Shown here one piece after another: positions 55,601-64,000 of a stretch of DNA of 64,000 bases. The notes under the pieces are model-generated. The model was given only the letters and a program-made list of their open reading frames with translations, was not told the DNA's origin and did no database searches. Every line of letters begins with the position of its first letter. Within the stretch, counting starts at the first letter, position 1. The stretch lies in the NCBI GenBank assembly GCA_038093975.1, contig JBBPTG010000004.1:124001-188000 (forward strand), read 5' to 3'. This stretch comes from Chalciporus piperatus (lineage: Eukaryota; Basidiomycota; Agaricomycetes; Boletales; Boletaceae). The position numbers and the translations under genes are program-made.

Positions 55601-58547
55601 AAGCAATTCACCGTCGAGAATGAAGACTTGGTCCTCCGAGGACCCCTTCCCCCAGAGAGTACCAGGAACTTTGGACGTAGACTCCAGGTTTAGGCCTTCG
55701 GCGTTGGCGGGGGTAATGTTCAGGAGCACGGTGGAAATCTAAAGTATGTGAGCCGATAAACACAACGATATTCGAATAATAGTCGCACGATTTGTTTTCC
55801 TGTCCAAAGGGGCTTTGGTACCCATATAGTGGGCGGGAGGGTCTTGAGTCGATCGGACGACGACTCGCCATTTTCTGGTCGGAGAGCGCCATAGAGTAGT
55901 TGGAAGTATTCATCTCTTGTGAAAAAGGCATCCTGACATGTCATCCATACACCAGCGACGACATGATCTTGAATGAGACCTCGGAGAGGCTTTCCTGATG
56001 TGGGCACGAGATATTGATTGTCTGTGTTGGCGATGAATCTGGCCTCGGCCTGGGCTACCGGGTTCTCTGGTGAGGGTCAGCAAGATGCAGGACGTAAAGA
56101 GGTCGAGAAACCTACGGGGGAAGTGGATATTCATCTCTGTACTAGTGCATGAGTGAATGTGAAGGTTGCAAATAAAGGGTTACCCACCATCGCCGTCAAA
56201 GTCAGCTTCACGAAAGGAACGAATCAGCGTCAGGCGAAGCAACCAACATCATGAACATGAGCATACCGTTGTACGAGTTACTGCAGGGAGAACATCAGTC
56301 ACCGGGAGCCAATGACCAGGAGGTAAGCACTTACCAGTTTGCATAATGCATGCGTATCGTTTTCTCGCCTTGTAGGATACGCGCCCTATGACACATCATA
56401 CTTGGCTTGTGCAGTGTCGGTTGTCGATTCAGGATCAAGATATCACCGTCTTGTAGATGACGATAAACTTTTTTGTTGATGGATGGTGTTTTTGTTGAGA
56501 GACCGTTGCGTCCACCACCACTCGCATCCTGGGGTGTAAAAAGCATATCTGCGATTGCTTGACGCTGCTCCTTTGTCATTTTATCCTGACGTTCATTCAA
56601 AGTTAAGCTGATTTCCAGCACAGTACGAGGGAAATGGTTACCAGTGATTGTAGACGTCCGTCTTCGAACTCCACCATCGTTGCACCGGGATAACCCTTCG
56701 GCCCGTTTATAACCCACTGACGACATTGATGGACATTCAGTGGAGTAACTGGCTCTGGATATGTCAACTTGCGCGCAAAAACAGGTGGAATGCCGATCTC
56801 GTTGGGTTCGATGTTGACGTCAGGGGAGATGACTGAACGTGCCGCATAGTTGACACGCTTTCCCTGTTTCCATGCTCCTATTCAACATTTGCAATGTAAG
56901 AGTACTGTGAAGCGTACCATCATATGTTTTCGGAATAGCCCTTCCTTCTTTTCAAGCCCCTGTTTGACGCCTGGGGGTGGCAGCTTGCCCTGACGAACGG
57001 GTTGTGGATTTTTGTTGCTATCAATGAAGCTGTTGACGTCGACTTGTAGTTGTATGAGCGATTCAAGAAGCGATCCCAACAAACGCCTGCGAGAAGCTTC
57101 ATCTGTAGTTGAGCCCTTCGCAGATGCAGCGGCCAGATCAGCGTTCAAGTCGCGTAATCGGTACGATGTATTAAGAGCTCTGGCTAAAAGTTCGTTCTGG
57201 GGGTGTTCGAACAAGGTTTCTCCCATTTTTGCAGGAGGCCGAAAACGTGTTGGCGGTACGAGTAGGACGTTCATGAAGAACATGTCAGCGGAGGCAACGG
57301 ATAGACCATTGCGCGTGAGAGGTGCAAAAGGGCCATGCCGACCAAACAAAAGAGAGCAGATGGCTGGGCAATTTGCAAACAGTCGACGAAGATGGGCGCG
57401 ACATTCTTCTGGAGGCATGACCCTTTCATTGCGCCCACGGGAGGTCTTGGTTTTTCCACTGGCTGTCTTGGGGAGCGATCCATCTTGGTGCTCAGGTGCT
57501 TCTGGCTCATCATCATCTTGGTAGGTCAATTCGCCTTCCGGTTCTGATTCCGAGTCGTCATCGCCGTCGTCGAGGATTTGGTCATCTTGACGTGGACGAT
57601 ACCCAGCAGTGGCTTGTTGCTGGGCAAGGAGTACATCAGGGCGCTTCATACCCACTGCCCTGTGCTGGGTTTTATGCTTCCTAGAGAGATCGTACTCGAC
57701 TATTTTGGTAAAACCATCTTTACGGAAAGTGTACCCGTGGCTATGAAACACATCAGGGATATAAACACCAGGGACAAAGAGTACTTACGCGCCACACCCT
57801 TCATTCTGGCACTTTTTGGACATCGTCGTCTTCAGAAAATCCAAGATGACATCTTTCCTTGCCTGGTAAACGAGTTCATCTTTGTAGTGGTCGCGTTTGC
57901 TGCTCGATGCACGAGCAAAATGTATCGCAACGTAGAGGTCGAGGCGCTTTGCGAACTGTTCAAAAGTCTCGGCTTGGCTATCCTCAGTGTCATCGTTCCC
58001 CGTCTGCATTTGAATCTCGTCGACACCGTGTGCAGCCTCAAGAAGACCGTGTTCCAACAACCGTATCTTAGCCACGTATTTACACGTCTAAACCAAATAT
58101 CAGAGGATCTCTTCAGTATAAGACATCAGTGGAGGAAAATTCGCTCTTACCACGGATCGACTGGCTTTGAATCTATGACAGAACAGACACGTTCCACGGA
58201 GGACATTTAACATGTTGGACATGAACAGAGGGTGGTACACGGGGGACGGTAGTTCAATGTGACCATAGTGGCCAGGGCAGGTGAAATAGTTGAGGTGACA
58301 TGTCGCACAGCTGGACAAGCTGATTTAGTACACGGACGAAACCTTATGGGAAGAACACATACATGTCTTGCCGATCACTTGGCCCGAGGGCTGTATCGTA
58401 CAGGCCACCAGCATTGGGTCTGTTTAGATCATCGAGAAGGACTGGGTTCACTATCTGCTTGACGGATATCCGGCGGATGTCCTCCGTCGAGAGGAATGAG
58501 AACGAGATGCTGGAAACAGTGGAGGGAACAGAAACAGCGACGTTCAT
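52624..58547 (-). CDS. RPA190: RNA polymerase I largest subunit (A190/RPA1)
   Basis: Catalytic subunit of Pol I, transcribing 35S pre-rRNA in the nucleolus. It starts [20 protein letters not shown]. The clamp zinc site is [20 protein letters not shown]; a second Cys pair is in CLFCHRFK and KCQNEGCG. Then come an acidic insertion ([19 protein letters not shown]), [18 protein letters not shown], and [17 protein letters not shown]. The catalytic NADFDGDEMN is built from exons including two micro-exons (56267-56280 and 56188-56205). The bridge-helix region is [20 protein letters not shown] (about 54920). The jaw holds the Pol I-specific acidic insertion (about 53500-53720). The C-terminus has [20 protein letters not shown] and stops at 52624. 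Length is about 1,650-1,750 residues. Confidence 0.95.
56188..56205 (-). other. 18-nt micro-exon encoding Pol I catalytic ADFDGD
   Basis: The exon CTGACTTTGACGGCGATG is preceded by an intron ending TCGTGAAG and followed by GTGGGT. With the flanking bases it gives A-D-F-D-G-D and the first base of the Glu codon, holding the three metal-binding Asp residues. Confidence 0.8.
56267..56280 (-). other. 14-nt micro-exon encoding Pol I NSYN
   Basis: The exon TAACTCGTACAACG lies between an intron ending CCTGCAG and one starting GTATGC. It supplies the CNSYN residues just before the catalytic Asp triad. It is immediately followed by the 18-nt micro-exon, so 32 coding bases are spread over two exons. 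Confidence 0.75.
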
Positions 58548-58764
58548 GTTGGGTGATTGGATATTCTGTGCCCTTCCGAAGACTGCTATCCTCGCAGAGA
58601 TGGGTCGAGGCTCATCAGAGTGTTAGGTAGCTTCACACTGTATCGGCGCGTCGCCGATAAACTTTTTGCTTGGGTATATTGCCATATTTAGTCACATCAC
58701 TGCTAGTGACGCCGAAGCCAAGTTCACTAGCCCGCTAGTATACTCTCCTTCGACTCGAATCAAC

Positions 58765-59933
58765 TTAATGTAATGTCCCGCTACGCTTCACCCCCGCCCG
58801 ACCTTTTCCAGTCTTGGTCTTTTGTGCTTCGCTTACCAACTCAGCAATCAATTTGTTGTATGTCTCCGAATCCTGCTGTAGGGCGTCGCGCGTCTGGAGA
58901 AGGTATGTCAGGAGTCCAGACGTATTTGTTGTTTCTGCGCGTAATTCTGCAAGGTATTTCACCAATTCCGGCAGTGGTAATAGATTCAATTGGTCTATGG
59001 ATCGGGTTAGTCAACTCGTTTGGAAGGCAAGCAATGAACCACTCACCCGGATCGAGTCTCAGAAGAACATCTATTTTCTTCTCGTCCAGCTCCGGTTTAG
59101 GTCCAAGACTGAGTTGCATTGCTAATGGCGGTCCAGAACGTGCAGACGGTTGTGGTGTACTTGAACGCGTTCCTGCCCGAGAGTTACTCCTTGACGGTGG
59201 CATACTGCGGAGTCCGTTGGTAGCTAGTGGAGGTGTAGATAAAGGTCGTGTCAAGATATGGAGAGTTGGGAGTGGTTTGGAGACTGCTTGAGGAAGCACC
59301 TCATCAAGGTTAACGGGCAGACCCAGGGCGATTAGGTGTTGCTGTCGTATGCGGGACCGTATCCAGTTGATCGGTTCCATGAGGGGTGGCGAATTGAGTA
59401 GCATGGTGTATAGTTCACGGCTACGATGCTTAAGCAAAGCGGGGCGAACAGTGAGACATACCGCACCTTTCCGCGGCCGTTAATATCTGCCCGATGCCCT
59501 CCACTTGTCTGACGTCCTCATCACTCGTCAAGAGGCCCAAGTTGTGAGGCCAAACTGGGCAAAGGACCTCGTCAATCTGTTGACTCAGGTCCTGCAATGT
59601 AGGGAAAGGATGTAGGCGGAGGGGCCTGAGTTGGGACGTCGATGGTTCCTGTATATCCTCCCGAAGATGTGCATCTTCCTCGAATGTGAAGGTAGCGTCT
59701 GACCCCTCCGCTTCTCCAAAGTCCCCGAAATCCGCAAAATCGTCCTCTTGAGCGAACGATGGTGCTCTGGATTCTAAGGGAGTGTGGAAGTCATCAAAAT
59801 CGTCAAGGTGGTCATGAGTTGTTGCAGGAGAAGGCGAGGTGAATGAGAGTGGAGCGGGTGACAAGAGTGAAGGTGCGGGTGCGGGTACACCCCACACCGA
59901 CGTGTTGAAGCCGAAATCATCGTCCATGTCCAC
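58765..59933 (-). CDS. Laa2-like / DUF5102 protein (AP-1 accessory, probable)
   Basis: About 370 residues from MDMDDDFGFNTSVWG to KRSGTLH over three exons. The N-terminus is acidic with repeated DDF/DFGDF motifs (HLDDFDDFHT, EDDFADFGDFGEAEG); such motifs bind clathrin adaptors. A helical segment follows (FPTLQDLSQQIDEVLCPVWP), then SRELYTMLLNSPPLMEPINW, a Ser/Pro-rich linker, and a C-terminal coiled coil (DALQQDSETYNKLIAELVSE). This matches the layout of DUF5102 proteins; yeast Laa2 works with Laa1 to recruit AP-1 at the trans-Golgi. The family name is from pattern memory, so treat it as likely, not certain. The stop is at 58765. Confidence 0.6.
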
Positions 59934-60105
59934 CTTTCTGAGCGAAGACTAATTATTATAATGTATACCTGCGTCGTGCACGTCGTGTGGGACTCGGATT
60001 ACAGTATTGGCCGAGTAAACAGGGTGATGGTGATTGTGGATGCAGTGTGGATGAATAAATCATGCTGATCAGACTGCGTCGGTCACACTTTGGGCAACGT
60101 CGCTC
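59934..60105. promoter_or_regulatory. Divergent promoter, Laa2-like / Rrn11
   Basis: 172 bp between opposed start codons. A TTATAATGTATA run near 59955-59966 is the most TATA-like sequence and could serve either direction. Confidence 0.5.
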
Positions 60106-60960
60106 ATGTCGGCGAAAAGCCATGCGTTCCTTTTCTCCCCACCAAAGGATTTTCTACCTCTTACCTCTCGTCGAGTTCATCTAAGGCGACTCTACGATGT
60201 GCTACATCTCAGCATGCAGCGCGGTGACATCCAACACGCTCGGCGGGCATGGGCAATCCTTGCAAGGTGCAAGGAAATTGGCTGGAAGGCTTCATGGGCG
60301 CTCAGTCTCGGACTCCTGGATCGGTTTGGCCACAGGACGGAGAGCAATCAAGCGAAGGTCGATTACTTGCGAACGATGATGCTGCAGTTTCCCGAGGACG
60401 TCTGTAATTTCTGGAGATCCAATATCCCCAATCGCTGACTACTCTGCAATCCAGAAAGAGCAGATTCTAAGTGAACTCGTGCACTTGTATATCTTGGCGG
60501 GGAGGCATAAGGAAGCCCTCGACGAGCTGGAATTGTTCGGATTCTTTCCCTCTGTTACTGCCCTAGTACTGATGCCGGGACGACAGTTGTCTACCCTCAT
60601 TCCCTTACCGAGACAACGCCACGCTCCACATCTACGCGGGGATATGTGTGGCCTTCGCTGCTCAACCACCCGCTGCCACGGGTGCCAGCGAAAGCGAATC
60701 ACAATCAATCGACAACGAGATGCTAGATCGTGCTCAGATATTTTTTGAACGAGCGAGGTCACTGGATCCGGACAACATCGTCATCGACTCCCTGCTGAGT
60801 ATGGTAGGGTTTGCTCGCTCCGTGTCGGCATATATCACTGATCGACCAGAAGACACAGAATCTAACTCAAAGGGCACCTCCACAATTCCAAGAATCCGAC
60901 GAAGAAGCTGATCCACGCCATGCAGCAGTACCCACCAGAGCCAAGAAACCGCGCACTTAA
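60106..60960 (+). CDS. RRN11: RNA polymerase I core-factor subunit Rrn11-like
   Basis: Rrn11 with Rrn6 and Rrn7 forms the core factor that recruits Pol I to the rDNA promoter. The product starts MSAKSHAFLFSPPKDFLPL. A helical repeat region follows: HLRRLYDVLHLSMQRGDIQH, ARRAWAILARCKEIGWKASW, then VHLYILAGRHKEALDELELY and a TPR-like stretch with ARSLDPDNIVIDSLLSM. Splicing of the last intron (acceptor CGACCAG at about 60849) gives a tail with ESDEEADPRHAAVPTRAKK and stop at 60958-60960. HxxRLxxxLHLxxxRGDxxRARRAW is what I associate with the Rrn11 family. Location 1.6 kb from RPA1 fits. Confidence 0.7.
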
Positions 60961-61044
60961 ATATCGATGTGTTAATTATGGGTGGGAACAGGAGGGTCGG
61001 AAACAAATCCTGACTACCGCTACCTTTTGCTGTCTACTGATCCC

Positions 61045-63668
61045 TCAGCCATCCGAGTCCGAATCTAGATCGATGGCGGGCACCTCCTCCGGGTCTTCAT
61101 CGACTAACATTGGTGTTACATGCATTGGAGTTGGCGTTGCTTTTGGGGGGAGTGGTGATGACAGCGAGAACCCAGTTGTAGTGTTTGGGACAGATTGTGA
61201 TGATGGTTGCTCTGCGGGGCGAGCAAATGTAGCAGCCACTTCCATCGGGTGGTCATTGTTAGCATGACTCCTGCCTTGAAGGGACTCCGTACGTATTGGT
61301 AGTGCTCGTTCTTGCGATGGCCTCGAATCTGCTTTTTGATTGATGACCATCGAGTCTTGGCCGACAGGTTCGATGCGTCTCGGTAGTTCAGAATCGACTG
61401 GGACAATCTTCCCGTCATCGAAAGCTAAGCCCATCGAACGGCGAGTTGCTGCCTCTTCCGCGCTTTCTTCCGCCGCCGAGAGCGAGAGAGACTCCACGAA
61501 AGGTAGAGTTCGGACGAAAGGCGGGCGACGAGGATGTAATAGGAGGTCGACTTGAGAGTGAAGACTGCTGTATGGTTCAATTTCCTGTTCACGCAGATCA
61601 GTTGAAAAGGTTCCTTTTCGCGCGTTGTGCACGTACCCCGGACGAGAGTGAACGAAGAACAAGGCCAGTGGCTGTGCCCAGAGCATGCGAACTTCCTTTT
61701 GCATTTTCAAGACAGATGTCACGAATTCTTTTAATTACCCTCTCGTGGAAACCAAGGTCGGTTGAGAGAGATGAAGCTGGTATCGAGGGCAGTGACAGCA
61801 GGGTGGATAAAAGTATTCGGCTCGCGAGCGAGTGAGTTGAAGGAGCCAGCGCAACGTTTTGCAGGGCTTTTTCAAGAACTGACATGAACTGTGAGTCTGG
61901 ACATCCTGAACATTCATTAACCTCTCTCACCATCCAGCGCAGCGAGCACTGTATTGCGTTCGTCAATGGTGGCACAAGCCATGGCCTTAGTCGTTGAGAA
62001 TACATTGTCCGCTTGATATTCTCGTTGCCTCTTCTTTCCCGCCTTCGAATGACTGATAGCTTCCAAGTTTGACTCTGTGTGTGTTTGTTGCGAGTGAAGA
62101 GGTGACAAAGAAGGAATCGTTGCTTTCACGAGACGATTGATCGCGAATTTAGAATCAATAACAGGGCAAAAGCGAAGTAGATCACTGGCACAACGAAGTA
62201 ACGCGTATCTCTGAGAGCTGTGATCACGAATGAGTAAACGCGACATCGGTAGACACGGCACGCACTACTCCAGATTCGTTTCGAGGTGAGAAGAGAGGAT
62301 CGTGATAAGCCTCGACGCGTGTGGGGATAGCATGTGCTGTGCACTAAATGGAACTTGAATGAAAGTCAGAAGAGAAAGTTGTACTCCATACGTTTGAGCC
62401 AAACAAGACAGCAAGCGAGAAGCTTCCATCCAAATCAGCGGTATCGCTGCAACTTCGGCAGCCCTCACAAATGGATCCATGTGAGGTTGTCCCTGAAGCC
62501 GTTTGAGTGCGTTTCTGAACATCAATCACCAAACTGACCTCTTCATCGCCCGTGCATGCCAATAAAGCACAGCAGAAAACGGCAAGATGACCCAGAGGGA
62601 CTTGAACGGGACGGTGAACCGGTGCTCTATGTGGCTCATTAGCTATAGACCGTCGGAGAGCCGTCTTAAAATTACCTTAATAATGCATTGATTGCACTGA
62701 CCCCACACTTGAGCCTGTCTAGGTTGTGTGCAGTTGTTGTCACGGGATCTTCGATTGTGGTTTCCAGGTGGGAGGGGTGATTGTTGAGCTCGCGGACAGT
62801 CCCCGAAGCTCGGTAACTCAGTCGAGCGCCGGAAGGGAATGTCGTTCGCAGAGCCAGCCAAGTGGACCAAGATGACTGCAGGACCCCATCCAAGCAATTT
62901 CGCCATAAATTCGCACCGCCGACTTTTCCGCCCAAGAAGTGTAGGGAAGCGTATAGATCGGCGGTAGCCTCCTGAGCAATGTTATCCGTCGCAGCATGAG
63001 CATGAGCACCAAAGATTTGGTTACACAAGGCAAATAGTTTCTGGTTAAGAGCTTTGTGTAGAGAAGGGTACAGTGACACCAAGCGTGTCAGCGTTTGTAT
63101 GGCCAAGGTCTGGGAAACTGTAAGCAGCGCATAGACGTGTCGAAAGATGTCTGACTACCTTGATATCTCGATCGCGGTGTTCCTCTGCGATTGTGAGAAG
63201 TGCTGAGCTCACTCTCGGAACGATCGGAGCTGTGACTTGTCTTTGAAACTCGAGGTGATCTACTGCAGCGCCAAAAACAAGCCAGAGGTATCGCATGGAA
63301 GCCTTTAAAACAGGTATGGGTTCAGGTTTCTGTGAAAACGTGTTCAGAAGCGAAAATATTTCAATTTGACACATCTAACAAACTGATAGCAGAGGAAACA
63401 CGATTCCGATCCATGAATGGGCATTGTCGACGAGAACTGACTTGGACAGGAATGACGTCCGATATGCGATACATACGCCAGCCCAACGTGCTGCAGGATC
63501 TTTTGAATGCATGAGCGAGGTAGTGCGCGTTACCCATTTTTGTAGATGAGGGGATGGTGCAAGAGAGGACTGCGAAAGGTGTGCCAGCACGTAAGACAAG
63601 GTAGCAACGGTGGACGCGTCCGTTACGAGAAACTGGAGCAGCGTCTGGAGTGGATGAGGAACCTCCAT
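61045..63668 (-). CDS. RIX1: Pre-rRNA-processing protein Rix1/PELP1
   Basis: Rix1 is the scaffold of the Rix1-Ipi3-Ipi1 complex that removes ITS2 and readies pre-60S particles in the nucleoplasm. Start ATG 63668 (MEVPHPLQTLLQFLVTDAS); a longer frame begins at a non-ATG codon. The N-terminal RIX1 domain is ARM/HEAT-like: LSSAL-type repeats with AARWAGVCIAYRTSFLSKSV, PIPVLKASMRYLWLVFGAAV and VTAPIVPRVSSALLTIAEEH. Helical repeats continue to about 61600. The tail is Ser/Pro-rich and ends with an acidic cluster (LVDEDPEEVPAIDLDSDSDG), as in PELP1 proteins. It converges on Rrn11 with 84 bp between stops. Confidence 0.82.
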
Positions 63669-63833
63669 GATGGATCTCCCTAGGCTAGCCGACACTAGAT
63701 TTTCTCGAGACCGGATTAGGGCAAAGTCTTTGGTTTTCAACAAGCCCAAACAAAGCGGGCGCGAAGCACAGATGAAGCTTGAACTAGGATCATATCGTAC
63801 TCGGCTTGCCGTTCATCACACCACTCTGCAGTA
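63669..63833. promoter_or_regulatory. Divergent promoter, Rix1 / probable Sec10
   Basis: 165 bp between opposed start codons. No TATA box is visible. Confidence 0.45.
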
Positions 63834-64000
63834 ATGCAGCGATTCGACAAGATTGATTTGGACCCTGCAGTCGAAGCCCAACTCAGTCTTCCTACATTCG
63901 AGGTTCGTACAGGTGTCTACCGCGCTTGCCTGGCTCACCTTCTCTCAGGGGAAATTCGACGTCAAGGATTTCGTAGGATCTGTATCCGAGAGGCTGATCA
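63834..64000 (+). CDS. Probable exocyst subunit Sec10, 5' end only
   Basis: Exon 1 (63834-63902) encodes 23 residues, MQRFDKIDLDPAVEAQLSLP then TFE. A 46-nt intron follows and exon 2 begins GKFDVKDFVGSVSERLI at 63949, running off the window. The pattern L.L.TF.GKF.VKDF(I/V)..(V/I)SE.LI resembles the N-terminus of fungal Sec10, an exocyst subunit tethering secretory vesicles at growth sites. Only 40 residues are visible, so the call is tentative. Confidence 0.45.
   Translation, partial: MQRFDKIDLDPAVEAQLSLPTFEVRTGVYRACLAHLLSGEIRRQGFRRICIREAD

Noticed and set aside
56200..56340. Apparent frameshifts in RPA1 at the catalytic motif
   Set aside because: Two micro-exons with consistent phases restore NSYNADFDGDEMN; no frameshift is needed.

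Overview
The window is nuclear DNA of a filamentous basidiomycete fungus, most likely Agaricomycotina. Almost every gene is cut by short introns of about 45-60 nt with GT...AG ends. The gene set is eukaryotic and fungal (chitin synthase, Sla1, Sec7, Wss1, SAGA Sgf73, Pol I subunits, SF3 factors). Genes are packed on both strands, often less than 200 bp apart. Open reading frames broken across frames are introns, not frameshifts. I assembled exons by joining frames at plausible splice sites. Gene ends are start to stop codon of that model; untranslated regions are not called.

Layout. 0-7 kb: RING finger protein, chitin synthase, an unrecognised F-box/LRR-like gene fragment, and COQ10. 7-16 kb: a six-knuckle CNBP/Gis2-type protein, an unresolved gene, an Aro8-type aminotransferase, an HPP-family membrane protein, a divergent 14-3-3 protein and deoxyhypusine synthase. 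16-31.5 kb: the large ARF exchange factor Sec7/BIG, the endocytic scaffold Sla1, the DNA-protein crosslink protease Wss1, SAGA Sgf73 and a 74-residue protein of unknown role. 31.6-43.4 kb: VID27, a four-helix membrane protein, a 1.87-kb CACTA-type transposable element, the cargo receptor SVP26 and a synaptojanin-type phosphoinositide phosphatase. 43.5-50.5 kb: three spliceosome or exon-junction genes (SF3A3/Prp9, eIF4A3/FAL1, SF3B6/p14) around an ORF-poor 3-kb stretch. 51.7-64 kb: a disordered protein with KEN and D boxes, RNA polymerase I largest subunit, a Laa2-like protein, Rrn11, Rix1 and the start of a probable Sec10.

Functional threads. Membrane traffic is prominent (Sec7, Sla1, SVP26, synaptojanin, Laa2-like, probable Sec10). 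Rpa1, Rrn11 and Rix1 form a loose rRNA-synthesis and 60S-maturation neighbourhood. SF3A3, eIF4A3 and SF3B6 form an mRNA-splicing neighbourhood. Divergent pairs sharing promoters of roughly 115-270 bp are frequent.

The most unusual observations are: a non-autonomous CACTA element with a 3-bp target duplication, subterminal GGTGAT motifs and an internal 161-bp duplication; micro-exons of 14-25 nt that carry catalytic or zinc-binding motifs in three unrelated genes; a diverged third-type 14-3-3; and several unrecognised coding fragments. I found no CRISPR array, prokaryotic operon, rRNA or convincing tRNA. I did not identify a clearly new multi-gene system.
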